The position numbers and the translations under genes are program-made. A stretch of 64,000 nt of DNA, taken from Nitrospirota bacterium (GTDB lineage: Bacteria; Nitrospirota; Thermodesulfovibrionia; Thermodesulfovibrionales; JdFR-88). Below, in pieces: positions 1 to 9,652 of the stretch; position 1 is the stretch's first letter, and each line of letters begins with the position of its first letter. The stretch is from the NCBI GenBank assembly GCA_014874185.1, contig JACWAF010000032.1, positions 1-64,000 on the forward strand, read 5' to 3'. The notes below the pieces were generated by a model. It was given only the letters and a program-made list of their open reading frames with translations, ran no database searches and was not told the DNA's origin.

Positions 1-352
1 CGGTTGATGTCCCTTAAACACCACCATAGCGGGTCTCCAGCACTGGGCTGCCTATCTTCCGCAACATGCCGCCCCTGCTACCCCGGAAGACCACGCCGGC
101 TGCTTCCGTTTTCCCAAGCCCGCGTGCATCGGCCTTCCCCATGTGTCCACTGGGTCGGCGTCTCCAAAGAGTTTAACGAGGCTACATATAGGTTCACTTG
201 CGTTACGGCCTGCTGCTTTGCCATTTGGGAACTTACGACCCCTGATTGCTCAGACGCCGCTCCCTTGCACTACCGGGATGCACGGACAACTTCCCGGACG
301 GGACTTTAACCCGTTAGATAGAACAACGGTTACCGCGTACGGACACCATTCT
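1..352 (-). ncRNA. Probable 5' part (domain I region) of a group II intron; the rest, including any RT ORF, lies left of the window
   Basis: Reverse complement contains TCTAACGGGTTAAAGTCCCGTC and CGTAACGCAAGTGAACC, resembling group II intron domain I motifs; no convincing protein in any frame; possible GTG-type 5' boundary near 350. Confidence 0.5.
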
Positions 353-384
353 TAATTATATCGATAAAAAAACGGCAAAGTCGC

Positions 385-411
385 TGGATTCCGTGTCGTG
401 GCACGGAATGA
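385..411. repeat. Small palindrome GGATTCCGTGTCGTGGCACGGAATGAC
   Basis: Inverted repeat; related GGATTCC..GGAATGAC palindromes at 34511-34533 and 61578-61613. Confidence 0.6.
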
Positions 412-450
412 CGGCAAAAACAAAAAGGCGGGCCGCGCACCCCTCCTACG

Positions 451-574
451 TACTTTTTCTTGTAAAAAAAAGTAACCAAAAAGAACTTTTGGATTTTTTC
501 CGCTCCATGGAGCGGAAAAAATAGTAAGAGTTTTTTCTTTGGCTACCTTTCTTTTTTGCAAAAAAGAAAGGTAG
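451..574 (-). repeat. Triple-hairpin AT-rich dispersed element, copy 1
   Basis: Three consecutive inverted repeats: TACTTTTTCTTGTAAAAAAAAGTA, TTTTTTCCGCTCCATGGAGCGGAAAAAA, CTACCTTTCTTTTTTGCAAAAAAGAAAGGTAG. Confidence 0.85.
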
Positions 575-578
575 TCCT

Positions 579-1610
579 TTATTCTTGCCTCTTAAGTGAG
601 CTTAGTCTTACGCCCACAAGGCGGACGCGCTTTTCAATCCTGATGCGGCCCAGGCACTCGAAGGCGGCGCGCCTCAAGGTTTCGAGGGAGTCGGATTCTT
701 CGGGGAGAGTTTTTGCCCTGGTCAGGGTCTTGAAGTCCTCGAATCTTATCTTCACGGTCACGGTCTTTGCCTTGCAGGACTCATCTTTCAGCGAGTCAAC
801 CACTTCGCTGGTGAGCCAGGCCAGGGTCTTGGCTATGGCCTGCCAGTTAGCGGTATCAATTTCATAGGTCTCCTCGCGGCTTATTGATTTAGGTTCCCAC
901 GAGGTCACGATGGGGCTTTCGTGGATGCCCCTCGATGCCTCGTAGAGATAATGCCCGTAGGACTGGCCGAACTCGGCCTGAAGCCATTCGATAGATTTCG
1001 CCGCCACTCCGCCGATTGTGTTTATCCCCAGGCCTTTCAGGTGTTCCTCCGTCTTCGGTCCTATGCCGGGAAGCTTTCTTGCCGCAAGGGGCCATATAAG
1101 CCGGGCCACGTCGTCCATACCGACAACCGTAAGCCCGTCAGGCTTGTTCATGTCGGAGGCTATCTTAGCGAGGAGCTTGTTCGGGGCGAGCCCGATGGAG
1201 CAGGTAAGGCCGGTGGCCCCAAGGATGCGCTTTTTAATAAATGAGGCGGTGGTCTCCGGGGCTTCGGGCCTGTTTGTTATATCCAGATAGGCTTCGTCTA
1301 TGCCCACGTCTTCCATCAAGGGGCTGAATTCAAGGAATATCTTTTTTATTATCGCTGAAACCCTGGAGTATTCCCGGTAGTCCACGGGCAGGAAGATGCA
1401 GTTGGGGCAGAGCTTCAAGGCCGTGCGGAGGGGCATGGCCGAGTGCACGCCGAACTTCCGGGCCTCGTAAGAGGCCGTGGAGACCACGCCCCTCTTCGTG
1501 GGGTCTCCGGAGCCGCCGATGACGACCGGCTTGCCCCTCAGTTCCGGGCGGCGCAGCACCTCGACCGAGGCGAAGAAGGCGTCCATGTCTATGTGAAGGA
1601 TTACGGGCAT
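579..1610 (-). CDS. dinB: DNA polymerase IV (Y family)
   Basis: MPVILHIDMDAFFASVEVLRRPELRGKPVVIGG; full length. Confidence 0.96.
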   Translation of the reverse strand: MPVILHIDMDAFFASVEVLRRPELRGKPVVIGGSGDPTKRGVVSTASYEARKFGVHSAMPLRTALKLCPNCIFLPVDYREYSRVSAIIKKIFLEFSPLMEDVGIDEAYLDITNRPEAPETTASFIKKRILGATGLTCSIGLAPNKLLAKIASDMNKPDGLTVVGMDDVARLIWPLAARKLPGIGPKTEEHLKGLGINTIGGVAAKSIEWLQAEFGQSYGHYLYEASRGIHESPIVTSWEPKSISREETYEIDTANWQAIAKTLAWLTSEVVDSLKDESCKAKTVTVKIRFEDFKTLTRAKTLPEESDSLETLRRAAFECLGRIRIEKRVRLVGVRLSSLKRQE

Positions 1611-1653
1611 TTGGAATTACGGCTCTTCCAGGATTCCTGTGGTCTCCTTTATT

Positions 1654-1692
1654 TCCCCCCTCCCTTGAGGGAGGGGATTAAGGGGGAGGGAT
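1654..1692. repeat. GC-rich palindromic dispersed element
   Basis: CCCCCCTCCCTTGAGGGAGGGGATTAAGGGGGAGGG. Confidence 0.7.
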
Positions 1693-1741
1693 AGATAGCA
1701 TTTTATGCCAAAAGCCCAGAGAGTGCTTGAGCGTTTGACCG

Positions 1742-1833
1742 GAAAATCTCCCCTCACCCCTCTTTTCCAAAGAGGGATAGTCCCTCCCTTTGGAAAAGGC
1801 CCTTTGACAAAGGGAAGCCAGGAGGGATTTTCT
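1742..1833. repeat. GC-rich palindromic dispersed element (double module)
   Basis: AAATCTCCCCTCACCCCTCTTTTCCAAAGAGGG...CCTTTGACAAAGGG...GGAGGGATTTT. Confidence 0.8.
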
Positions 1834-1883
1834 CATATTTTTACGTCCGGTTTTCAAGACCTTAATAAAGTATACAATATGGG

Positions 1884-2507
1884 ATGAAGGAGATTATCTA
1901 CACGGCCCTGCTGTTCATCGGATTCGCGGCTGTCCATAGCCTGCTTGTCCTTTCACCTATAAAAGAGTCTGCCGCCAGGCTGTTCGGCCCCCGATTCGTG
2001 AAGGCGTTTTACAGGCTGATTTATTCCACGATAAGCGGAATCCTCTTCCTGATAACAGTTTACATCTTCTTTAATATCCCGGACGTGCGGCTCTGGCGGC
2101 AGCCCCCGCTCGTTGCACTTGCCATGGCCGCGATCCAGATTACAGGTCTCCTGCTCGGGTTGCTCTCTTTCAGGGATATAGACGCCTGGGAGTTCATTGG
2201 GGTGCGCCAGGCCTGGAGGCATCTGAAAAAACGCGAGCTTGCGGGCGAGGCGGAAGGGCTTACCGGAGGGCTGGCCACAACCGGGATATACGGCAGGGTG
2301 CGCCACCCGCTTTATATAGCCGGGATCCTCATCTTTACCTTCCAGCCCTATATCACCCGGAACATGCTGGTCATCTCCGCCCTGGCGGATGTCTATTTTA
2401 TTCTTGGCGCGTTCATAGAGGAGAAAAGGCTTTTAAAGGCATTCGGGGAAGAATACAGGGACTATATGAAAAGAGTGCCCAGGTTTTTGCCCAGGATTCG
2501 AGCCTGA
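1884..2507 (+). CDS. NnrU / isoprenylcysteine methyltransferase-like integral membrane protein
   Basis: Multi-TM protein with GRVRHPLYIAGIL motif typical of phospholipid/ICMT-type methyltransferases and NnrU. Confidence 0.75.
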   Translation: MKEIIYTALLFIGFAAVHSLLVLSPIKESAARLFGPRFVKAFYRLIYSTISGILFLITVYIFFNIPDVRLWRQPPLVALAMAAIQITGLLLGLLSFRDIDAWEFIGVRQAWRHLKKRELAGEAEGLTGGLATTGIYGRVRHPLYIAGILIFTFQPYITRNMLVISALADVYFILGAFIEEKRLLKAFGEEYRDYMKRVPRFLPRIRA

Positions 2508-2559
2508 GATTGAGGGAATGTTTTGGATGCCCTGCGATCCCTGCCGCAGGATAGTTCAA

Positions 2560-3396
2560 TTAAAGGAAAAGAGGCAAGCCGCAGGGTTTGATAAGCCCGG
2601 CCCTTTCGGCCCGGTTAAAGAGAACCCGCAGGGCACCTTCGCCCGCGGCGCTTATCCCTACGGTATCGTCATTCACGTAAAGGCCGATATGGCTTTGGAT
2701 GACGGAGTCGTCCATCTCCTGCGCATGGCTTTTTATATACCCCGACGCCTCTTCCGGATTGCGCCGGGAGTAGAGGATGCTCTCTCTTACAAGGTCCTCT
2801 ATCCGCTTTAATAAAGACTCCCCCAGCGAGCGTTTACCCACAATGCCCCCAAGCGGGATGGGAAGCCCGGTTTCACCTTCCCACCATTCGCCCAGGTCCC
2901 GGACAAGGGAGAGGCCGTAAGCCGGGTATGTGAACCGCCCTTCGTGTATCACAAGCCCCGCGTCCACTTTGCCGTCCCTGATGGCGGGCATTATATCCGA
3001 AAAGAGCATGGGGACGGGATTGTTTTTCGCCCCCGGAAGATAGAGGGCCAGCAGGAGGTTGGCCGTAGTGTACCCGCCGGGGATTGCGATCCTTTTACCT
3101 TCCAGTTCTGAAGACGACATGGGTTCCCGGGACAGAAGGAGCGGGCCGCAGCCCTTTCCCAGGGCCGCGCCGGAGCGCAGGACCACATAGCTTTCCCTGA
3201 AATGCCCGAGTGCGTGAAAGGATATTTTTGTGATGTCCAGTTCGCCCCGGAGGGCCATCAGGTTCAGGGCCTCGACATCCTCGATATGCTCCCTGAAACG
3301 GATGTCTCCGGCATTCAGTTTCCCATGCACCAGCGCGTAGAAGATGAAGGTGTCGTTGGGACATGGGGAAAACCCGAGAGTAAGCTCATCCGGCAT
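2560..3396 (-). CDS. mqnD: 1,4-dihydroxy-6-naphthoate synthase (futalosine menaquinone pathway)
   Basis: N-terminus LTLGFSPCPNDTFIFYALVHGKL characteristic of MqnD. Confidence 0.92.
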   Translation of the reverse strand: MPDELTLGFSPCPNDTFIFYALVHGKLNAGDIRFREHIEDVEALNLMALRGELDITKISFHALGHFRESYVVLRSGAALGKGCGPLLLSREPMSSSELEGKRIAIPGGYTTANLLLALYLPGAKNNPVPMLFSDIMPAIRDGKVDAGLVIHEGRFTYPAYGLSLVRDLGEWWEGETGLPIPLGGIVGKRSLGESLLKRIEDLVRESILYSRRNPEEASGYIKSHAQEMDDSVIQSHIGLYVNDDTVGISAAGEGALRVLFNRAERAGLIKPCGLPLFL

Positions 3397-3464
3397 GGTC
3401 TATTATAAAAGACAGTTCCCTAGTAAAACCACATTCAGGGTTTCGCACGGAAGTTTCCTTACTT

Positions 3465-3553
3465 TCCCCTCCCCCTTTGACGGGGGAGGGCGAGGGTGGG
3501 GGTGATAACGTTCACCCTCCCCTAACCCCTCCCGTCAAGGGAGGGGGAGATTA
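3465..3553. repeat. GC-rich palindromic dispersed element
   Basis: CCCCTCCCCCTTTGACGGGGGAGGG ... CCCCTCCCGTCAAGGGAGGGGG. Confidence 0.75.
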
Positions 3554-3649
3554 TAGGGAATTACGAAATGATAGAGGACGAAAAAAGGATTCCACGGCCT
3601 GTACACATGGCCTTTTTCTTGTGGTAATATTAGCACGCGGGAGGGTTCC

Positions 3650-4090
3650 ATGAACAAGTTCAGGCTGGCTTTCAAACTGGTAAGGGACAGGCGGGGTTTC
3701 ACCCTTGCCGAATTAATGGTAGTGGTGCTCATAATCGGGCTGCTTGCGGGGCTGGTGCTGCCAAAGCTCTTCCCGAAGGTGGCAAAAGGGAAAGAGGCCG
3801 CGGCGAAGGCGCAGATAGAGCTTTTCGGGCAGGCACTGGACAGCCTCAGGCTGGATACCGGCAGGTATCCAACCACCCAGGAAGGCCTCGCCTCTCTTAT
3901 TCAGAACCCCGGCATAGACGGCTGGCACGGTCCTTACCTGAAAAAGCAGATCATCCCCAAAGACCCCTGGAACAAGGAATACCAATATACGTGTCCAGGC
4001 ACTCATGGGGATTACGACCTGGCCTCTTTTGGCAGGGACGGTCAGCCGGGCGGCGAGGACGAGGACAAGGACATAACAAGCTGGGAGTAG
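3650..4090 (+). CDS. gspG: Type II secretion major pseudopilin GspG-like
   Basis: Prepilin cleavage motif RRGFTLAELMVVVLIIGLLAGLVLP and C-terminal KDPWNKEYQYTCPGTHGDYDLASFGRDGQPGGEDEDKDITSW. Confidence 0.93.
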   Translation: MNKFRLAFKLVRDRRGFTLAELMVVVLIIGLLAGLVLPKLFPKVAKGKEAAAKAQIELFGQALDSLRLDTGRYPTTQEGLASLIQNPGIDGWHGPYLKKQIIPKDPWNKEYQYTCPGTHGDYDLASFGRDGQPGGEDEDKDITSWE

Positions 4091-4091
4091 G

Positions 4092-5015
4092 CTAGCGGCC
4101 TTCCCCAGTCTTAAGCAGCGCGGACTGCGGGATGGGACCCGCTTCACCCACCCTCTTCCATCTTTTATGAAGCCATAGCCATTCGGCGGGGTTGGCCTTT
4201 ATGTGCGCCTCGACGGCCGCATTGAAACGCCCGAGGACTTCCTCCTCCGTGCCGCTTATATCGACCTCCGGATAAATCGTGATCTCATGCCCTTTGTCCG
4301 TCCTCCTTATGAAGGCGGGGATCACGGCCGCACCGGTGCGCTTTGCCAGTAGATACGGCATCCTGCTGGTCCATGCCCCCCTGCCCATGAACTTGATTAT
4401 CAGCCCCTCTTCCTTGATAACGGCCTGGTCCACCAGGACACCGGCCGTGCCGCCCTGCTTAAGAAGCCTGAGGAGCTTTTTTAACGCGCCGCCTTTGGGG
4501 ATTATCTCGTTGCCGAATTTTTCCCGCGAATTTTCCACAACCCTGTTCAGGAAGGGGTTGTTAAGCGGTCTGGCCACAACGCCCGCCTTTTCAACGTCTC
4601 TTGAGTACTTCAGCGCCATAAGCTCCCAGTTGCCCGCATGGGCGGTAAGCAGGATCACCCCCCTGCCCGCCTCTTTTGCCCTTTTCAGGTTTTCAAGTCC
4701 ATGCATTTCAATCCGGTCCAGGATAGTCCCGCCCAAACCGTAATAGACCTTGACAAGCTCGGTTGCGGATATGCCAAGGTTCTCGAAGCTCTTTCGCGCC
4801 GTTCCCTCTGGTTGAAGCTCAGCGCCCAGTGCCCCAAGCCTCCGGGATTCGCGGATGTTCTCTATGGCGACACGTCTCCGCTGGCCCCAGAGCCAAAAAA
4901 GAAGGAGGCCGGATATTTTCCCGGCCCCCTTCGCCATCCTTTGAGGCAGCAGGGCTATCAGTGATGCGAGAAACAATACCGCGACAAGCTCCGCCGCCCG
5001 GAAGACTTTCTTCAT
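4092..5015 (-). CDS. Lysophospholipid / lipid A biosynthesis acyltransferase (LpxL/HtrB family)
   Basis: LTAHAGNWE motif, GVLVDQ and KRTGAAVIPAFIRR, typical of LpxL/HtrB. Confidence 0.92.
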   Translation of the reverse strand: MKKVFRAAELVAVLFLASLIALLPQRMAKGAGKISGLLLFWLWGQRRRVAIENIRESRRLGALGAELQPEGTARKSFENLGISATELVKVYYGLGGTILDRIEMHGLENLKRAKEAGRGVILLTAHAGNWELMALKYSRDVEKAGVVARPLNNPFLNRVVENSREKFGNEIIPKGGALKKLLRLLKQGGTAGVLVDQAVIKEEGLIIKFMGRGAWTSRMPYLLAKRTGAAVIPAFIRRTDKGHEITIYPEVDISGTEEEVLGRFNAAVEAHIKANPAEWLWLHKRWKRVGEAGPIPQSALLKTGEGR

Positions 5016-5029
5016 TTTCCTGATAGAAT

Positions 5030-5072
5030 TCCCCTCTTTGGCAAAGAGGGGACAGGGGAGATTTTAGAGGTC
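5030..5072. repeat. GC-rich palindromic dispersed element
   Basis: CCCCTCTTTGGCAAAGAGGGGACAGGGGAGATTTTA. Confidence 0.8.
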
Positions 5073-5124
5073 ATAAATTCTCATTTTTCTGAGTACTTCT
5101 TTCATAATCTTATGAATCCCCATC

Positions 5125-5165
5125 TTATAAATCCCCCCTCACCCCCCTTTTTCAAAGGGGGGCTG
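5125..5165. repeat. GC-rich palindromic dispersed element
   Basis: ATCCCCCCTCACCCCCCTTTTTCAAAGGGGGG. Confidence 0.75.
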
Positions 5166-5229
5166 CCGACGCGAATTCCAAGAAGAGCCCCTCATTTATT
5201 GAAGAGCCTCTCATTTATTGAAGAGCCCC

Positions 5230-7668
5230 TCACTTGTTATTGTTCGTCTGGGCCGGTTTCACGGCCTCCACGATGGGCTCTTCCTTCCTGGCCTTTATGG
5301 CCTCGCTTATCTCTTCGAGGCGCTTCACTACAAGATAATTCAGCGTGCCTTCCGGGTAGTTGCCCTTCTCGTCCTGCTGCCCGGCGGGCAGGCCCATCAA
5401 AAGCTCTATCCCGTCGTCCAGGTAGTCTATCGGGTAAATAGTGAACTTGCCCTCGCGCACGGCGTCCACCACGTCTGTACGCAGCATCAGGTGCCGGATG
5501 TTCCTGGAAGGTATTATAACCCCCTGCCTGCCATCCAGACCGCGGAATTTGCAAAGCTCGAAGAAACCTTCTATTTTTTCATTCACGCCGCCTATGGGCT
5601 GGACATCGCCGTTCTGGTCCATCGAACCGGTTATGGCCAGGTCCTGCCTGATGGGCACCTGGGCTATGCTGCTCAGGATGGTGTAAAGCTCCGCGCAGGA
5701 GGCGCTGTCGCCCTCTATCCCCTCGTAAAGCTGCTCGAAGGTGAGCGAGGCCGAGAGCGAGATGGGTTTCCTGAAAGCGTACCTGCTCCAGAGGTAATTC
5801 GTTATGATGAGGACGGCCTTGTCGTGTATCCTGCCGCTCATCTTGCTCTCGCGCTCTATGTTTATAACGCCGGCCCTGCCCGCGTAGGTGCGCGCGGTTA
5901 TGCGCGAGGGCTTTCCGAACATGTAATCGCCCATCCCCATCACGGCGAGCCCGTTTATCTGCCCCACAACCGCCCCCGTGGTCTGCACTATCAATGTGTC
6001 TTCAAGCATCATCTCCCTCAGACGGTCGCTTATCCTGCCGTGGCGGTATATCTTTTCGTCCAGGGCCTTCTCCACGTGCTCCAGCCTGACCACATCGCTT
6101 CCAGCCTTCTTGGCCCAGTAGAAAGACTCGCGCATCAGGTCGGCCACGGCGCTGAAGCGGGCGGTGAGCTTGTTCTGGTCGTCTGCAAGCCTTGAGGCGT
6201 ACTCGATTACCTTTGCAACCCCGCTTCTATCGAATGGCAGCAGGTTTTCCTCACGGGACTTGAGGGCTATGAACTCGGTATATCTCCGGACGTTCTCGTC
6301 CGTCCTGTCCATGATCGAGCTGAAATCGGCCTTCACCTTGAATATCTCCCTGTATTCCTCGTCCAGGTTATAAAGGAGATAATAAATATTGGGATTGCCC
6401 ATCAGGACCACTTTGACGTCCAGCGGTATGCCTTCCGGACGCAGCATGGCCGTGGATATGGCCCTGTACTGCTCCCAGAGGTCTTCCATCTTCACTTCCC
6501 TGTTCTTCAAGGCCCTCTTTACGGATTCATAGGAGAAGAGGTTCCGCAGGAGGTCCAGCGCCTCCACAATCAGGTAGCCGCCGTTTGCCCGGTGCAGGGC
6601 GCCGGCCTTAATCATCGAGAAGTCCGTCACGGCGACCCCGTACTGGAACTTGTGCTCTATGCGGCCAAAGAGGTTGTTGTACGTTGGGTTGCTCTCGAAT
6701 ATAACGGGGGCGCCCTTCAGCCCCGCGTTGTTGACCAGGACATTGACCGCGTACCTGGTGAATGAGGGTTCCATCCTGGGCTGGCGCATGAAGGGGAGCG
6801 CCGGCTGCTGCTCCCCCCCCTCGGGTTTAAAGTCTTCAAGGTGTTCAAGGATGTCCTCCTGCACGTCCTGCAGGTAGACGGTAATCTTCGGGTAAGCGGC
6901 GTATTTCTCTTTCAGGTCCTCTATCATGTGGCCCACCTGGCTGAGGGCCGCCTCGCGCTCGAGGCGCGCGAGCATCTCCTTGACGAATTTCTCCGCCTCG
7001 CGGATGCCCCGGACCACGTCGTCAAGCTTCTCCTGGAGCTCTTTTCCTATCTGCTCCACCTTCTTTTTGACCTTGTCCTCAAGGGCCTCGAACTCCTCCT
7101 CGGTGAGGGGCTCGCCGCTTTTCTTTACGGGCACTATCACGAGGCCGGCTATCGTCCTTTTTATGGCGAAGCCCTTCTGGTGGGCCTCCTCCTCAAGGCT
7201 CCCCAGCAGCTCCTTCTGCTTCTTCTGGAAATCCTCCATTATGTTGTTTCGCTGTTTTTCGTATTCCTTGGACTCGAAGACCTTCGGTATCTCCGCGCGC
7301 AGGTTCTTTATGAGCTCGTCCATGTCCTTCTGGAACTCCTGCACCTTGCCGGGTTCCATGGCTATCGCGCGAGGCATGTCGGGGTCCTTGAAGTTGTATA
7401 CATAGCACCAGTCCGAGGGGACAGGCTTTTTAGCCGCCAGTTCCGTAAGGAGCGTCTTGATCGTGGTGCGCTTTCCCGTGCCGGAATCCCCAAGGACGAA
7501 GATATTGAAGCCCGAGTTCTCGAAATTGAGCCCGAAATCCAGCGCGTGCATCGCGCGGTCCTGCCCCATAGTGCCCTCAAGGGGCCTTATGTCCAGCGTG
7601 GTATTGAAGTCCAGCACCTTGGGGTCGCAGCATTTATAAAGCTCATCCGGCGAAAGCTTTCTAAGCAT
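5230..7668 (-). CDS. Lon-related ATP-dependent protease (AAA + S16 peptidase)
   Basis: Walker A GDSGTGKRTT; S16-like GDSASCAELYTILSSIAQVPIRQDLAITGSMDQNGDVQPIGGVNEKIEGFF. Confidence 0.93.
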   Translation of the reverse strand: MLRKLSPDELYKCCDPKVLDFNTTLDIRPLEGTMGQDRAMHALDFGLNFENSGFNIFVLGDSGTGKRTTIKTLLTELAAKKPVPSDWCYVYNFKDPDMPRAIAMEPGKVQEFQKDMDELIKNLRAEIPKVFESKEYEKQRNNIMEDFQKKQKELLGSLEEEAHQKGFAIKRTIAGLVIVPVKKSGEPLTEEEFEALEDKVKKKVEQIGKELQEKLDDVVRGIREAEKFVKEMLARLEREAALSQVGHMIEDLKEKYAAYPKITVYLQDVQEDILEHLEDFKPEGGEQQPALPFMRQPRMEPSFTRYAVNVLVNNAGLKGAPVIFESNPTYNNLFGRIEHKFQYGVAVTDFSMIKAGALHRANGGYLIVEALDLLRNLFSYESVKRALKNREVKMEDLWEQYRAISTAMLRPEGIPLDVKVVLMGNPNIYYLLYNLDEEYREIFKVKADFSSIMDRTDENVRRYTEFIALKSREENLLPFDRSGVAKVIEYASRLADDQNKLTARFSAVADLMRESFYWAKKAGSDVVRLEHVEKALDEKIYRHGRISDRLREMMLEDTLIVQTTGAVVGQINGLAVMGMGDYMFGKPSRITARTYAGRAGVINIERESKMSGRIHDKAVLIITNYLWSRYAFRKPISLSASLTFEQLYEGIEGDSASCAELYTILSSIAQVPIRQDLAITGSMDQNGDVQPIGGVNEKIEGFFELCKFRGLDGRQGVIIPSRNIRHLMLRTDVVDAVREGKFTIYPIDYLDDGIELLMGLPAGQQDEKGNYPEGTLNYLVVKRLEEISEAIKARKEEPIVEAVKPAQTNNNK

Positions 7669-7728
7669 CTAAAGCCTCCTTTCAGAGTGGATAGTAAACA
7701 GTCTCGCGATGACAAATTTTAATTTCTA

Positions 7729-7873
7729 AAATCCCTCCTGACCTACCCTTTGTCAAAGGGCCTTTGCCAAAGGGAGGAATATTCCCCTCTTTGGAAAAGA
7801 GATCCGATATCAAACCCTTCCGCACCATCGCGAGGGAACCGAGCGACAGGGGTGAGGGGAGATTTTCTGATAA
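7729..7873. repeat. GC-rich palindromic element, composite
   Basis: AAATCCCTCCTGACCTACCCTTTGTCAAAGGGCCTTTGCCAAAGGGAGG...CCCCTCTTTGGAAAAGAG...GGGGTGAGGGGAGATTTT. Confidence 0.75.
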
Positions 7874-7888
7874 TCCCTCCCGTTTCTA

Positions 7889-8773
7889 TCAAGCCCTTGG
7901 GTGGTGCTCTTTATAGACCTTTCTTGCCCTGTCCTGAGAGACCTTCGTGTACACCTGGGTGGTCGATATATCGGAATGCCCCAGCATCTTCTGAAGGCTG
8001 CGGAGGTCCGCCCCGCCTTCCAGCAGGTGCGTTGCGAATGAGTGCCTCATCATGTGCGGGCTCAAGGCAACACCCGCCTCTCTGCCGTAGATTTTCAGGG
8101 CCTGCCAGAGCCTCTGCCTGCTCATGGGCTTTCCCCTTCCGGTAATGAACAGGTAATCTGACTGCCTGCCCCTGAGGAGCTTAGTCCTCAGCCCGGAGAT
8201 GTATTCCTTGATGCTCTTTGCGGCCTTTTGGGCCATCGGCACCACTCGCTCCTTGGAGCCCTTGCCCATTATCCTCAGGAACCCGGCCTCCAGGTTCACG
8301 TCAGAGAGCTTGAGAGTTGTCAGCTCGGTCGCCCTCAGGCCGGATGAGTACATAAGCTCCAGCATCGCCCTGTCCCGCGCGAGACAGCGCGCACCGGCCC
8401 CTGCCTTGAGGACGTTTTTTATCTCATCACGGGCAAGCGCCTTCGGGAGCCGCTGCCAGAGCCTGGGGTTCTCCAGGTTCTCAGATGGGTCGTCCTCACG
8501 AATTTTTTCCAGCACCATGTACCGGCAGAACGCCCTTATAGAGGAAAGATGCCGGCCCAGAGTGGCCGGGGACAAGCCGGTGCCCCTCAGTTCATCCAGG
8601 AAGTCGATGATGTGTTCCTTGCTGAACCCGAGCGGCCCGATGCCTTTCTGCTCAAGAAAGCCAATCAGCTTTCCCAAATCCCGCCCGTATGATTCGACCG
8701 TATTTTTCGAGAGCCCCTTTTCCACGGCAAGATAGACCAGGAAGCTGGATAACGGAGTGGTTTTGGCGCTCAA
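7889..8773 (-). CDS. xerD: Tyrosine recombinase XerC/XerD
   Basis: SAM-like N-domain and catalytic HMMRHSFATHLLEGGADLRSLQKMLGHSDISTTQVYTKV. Confidence 0.95.
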   Translation of the reverse strand: MSAKTTPLSSFLVYLAVEKGLSKNTVESYGRDLGKLIGFLEQKGIGPLGFSKEHIIDFLDELRGTGLSPATLGRHLSSIRAFCRYMVLEKIREDDPSENLENPRLWQRLPKALARDEIKNVLKAGAGARCLARDRAMLELMYSSGLRATELTTLKLSDVNLEAGFLRIMGKGSKERVVPMAQKAAKSIKEYISGLRTKLLRGRQSDYLFITGRGKPMSRQRLWQALKIYGREAGVALSPHMMRHSFATHLLEGGADLRSLQKMLGHSDISTTQVYTKVSQDRARKVYKEHHPRA

Positions 8774-9537
8774 TTCAGGTATTCCTTTATCCCGGTGCGC
8801 ACCTTGAGCATCTCATACAGGGTGCTGGCAAGCCCGTACAGGTTCACGGTGTCATACCGGTTATAGGTAATAAGGAGTTCGCGGGCCGCCAGGTTGCCGC
8901 GCCTGGCCTCGCGCCAGAGTTTTACGGCATCATAGCCGTCCAGGCCCTTCACGCTGGCATCTCTTTCCAGTCCCATGCGCTCCTCAAGCCTTTTAAGCCC
9001 GCCCGAGAGGCCCAGCTTCTTCGCCCCGAAGCAGAGGTCGAAGTGCGCGCCCCTGAACTTCACGCCAAGCGCGTCCTTTAAAAATGGCATATCGAAACCC
9101 GTCCCGAAGAAGGTTATCAGGTAACGGTATCTTGAAAGCTCCCGCTCCAGGGCCTCCGCGTTAAGGTTCTCGCCCCTTACGAGGGCCTTGTAGTCGAAGC
9201 CGTCATAAAGCCCTACCACGGTCACATAGCCCCCGCCCCAGGCGGGATAGCCGTTGGACTCTATGTCCAGGCAGACGGCATTGCCTTTGAAATTCTCGTA
9301 AAGCCGCCAGTGGTCCCTCTGCTTCAGGGCGCGCGCGAAGAAGCAGGAATCCCCTTGGGCAAGCCGCTCCCCGGCCTCTACCAGAGACCTGTCGAAGGAC
9401 TGCTTTCTCTCCTGGTTTATGAAGCCTATCTCCGGGGTCTTCAGGAAGTCCCCCCAGTCCAGGATGCCTTTCTTCCAGAGCTTTTTTTCGAACTTCTCGC
9501 CTATCCCCCTGAGAATACTAAAGGTATTTCTTATCAT
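8770..9537 (-). CDS. RNase H-like / YprB-type 3'-5' exonuclease domain protein
   Basis: CLDIESNGYPAWGGGYVTVVGLYDG ... YNRYDTVNLYGLASTLY; ATGA overlap with the downstream xer gene. Confidence 0.82.
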   Translation of the reverse strand: MIRNTFSILRGIGEKFEKKLWKKGILDWGDFLKTPEIGFINQERKQSFDRSLVEAGERLAQGDSCFFARALKQRDHWRLYENFKGNAVCLDIESNGYPAWGGGYVTVVGLYDGFDYKALVRGENLNAEALERELSRYRYLITFFGTGFDMPFLKDALGVKFRGAHFDLCFGAKKLGLSGGLKRLEERMGLERDASVKGLDGYDAVKLWREARRGNLAARELLITYNRYDTVNLYGLASTLYEMLKVRTGIKEYLN

Positions 9538-9620
9538 ATGCCAGTCTTTATTATAGCTAGCGGCGCGGGGTTTGACTATACGGGTGCCGAAAGGAACGGC
9601 AATTTTAGATAGATAGGGAC

Positions 9621-9649
9621 CGGGTCACCCGTGGGCGGGTGACTCCCAC
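9621..9649 (-). repeat. 29-bp palindromic repeat, second copy at 61632-61660 in opposite orientation
   Basis: CGGGTCACCCGTGGGCGGGTGACTCCCAC is the exact reverse complement of 61632-61660. Confidence 0.85.
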
Positions 9650-9652
9650 ACC

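Noticed and set aside
4-355. Short ORFs at the window start
   Set aside because: Better explained as structured intron RNA on the minus strand; protein sequences are low-complexity and unlike known families.
6841-7722. Long antisense ORF opposite the Lon-like protease
   Set aside because: Leu/His-rich shadow ORF typical of GC-rich coding DNA; no start-site or motif support.
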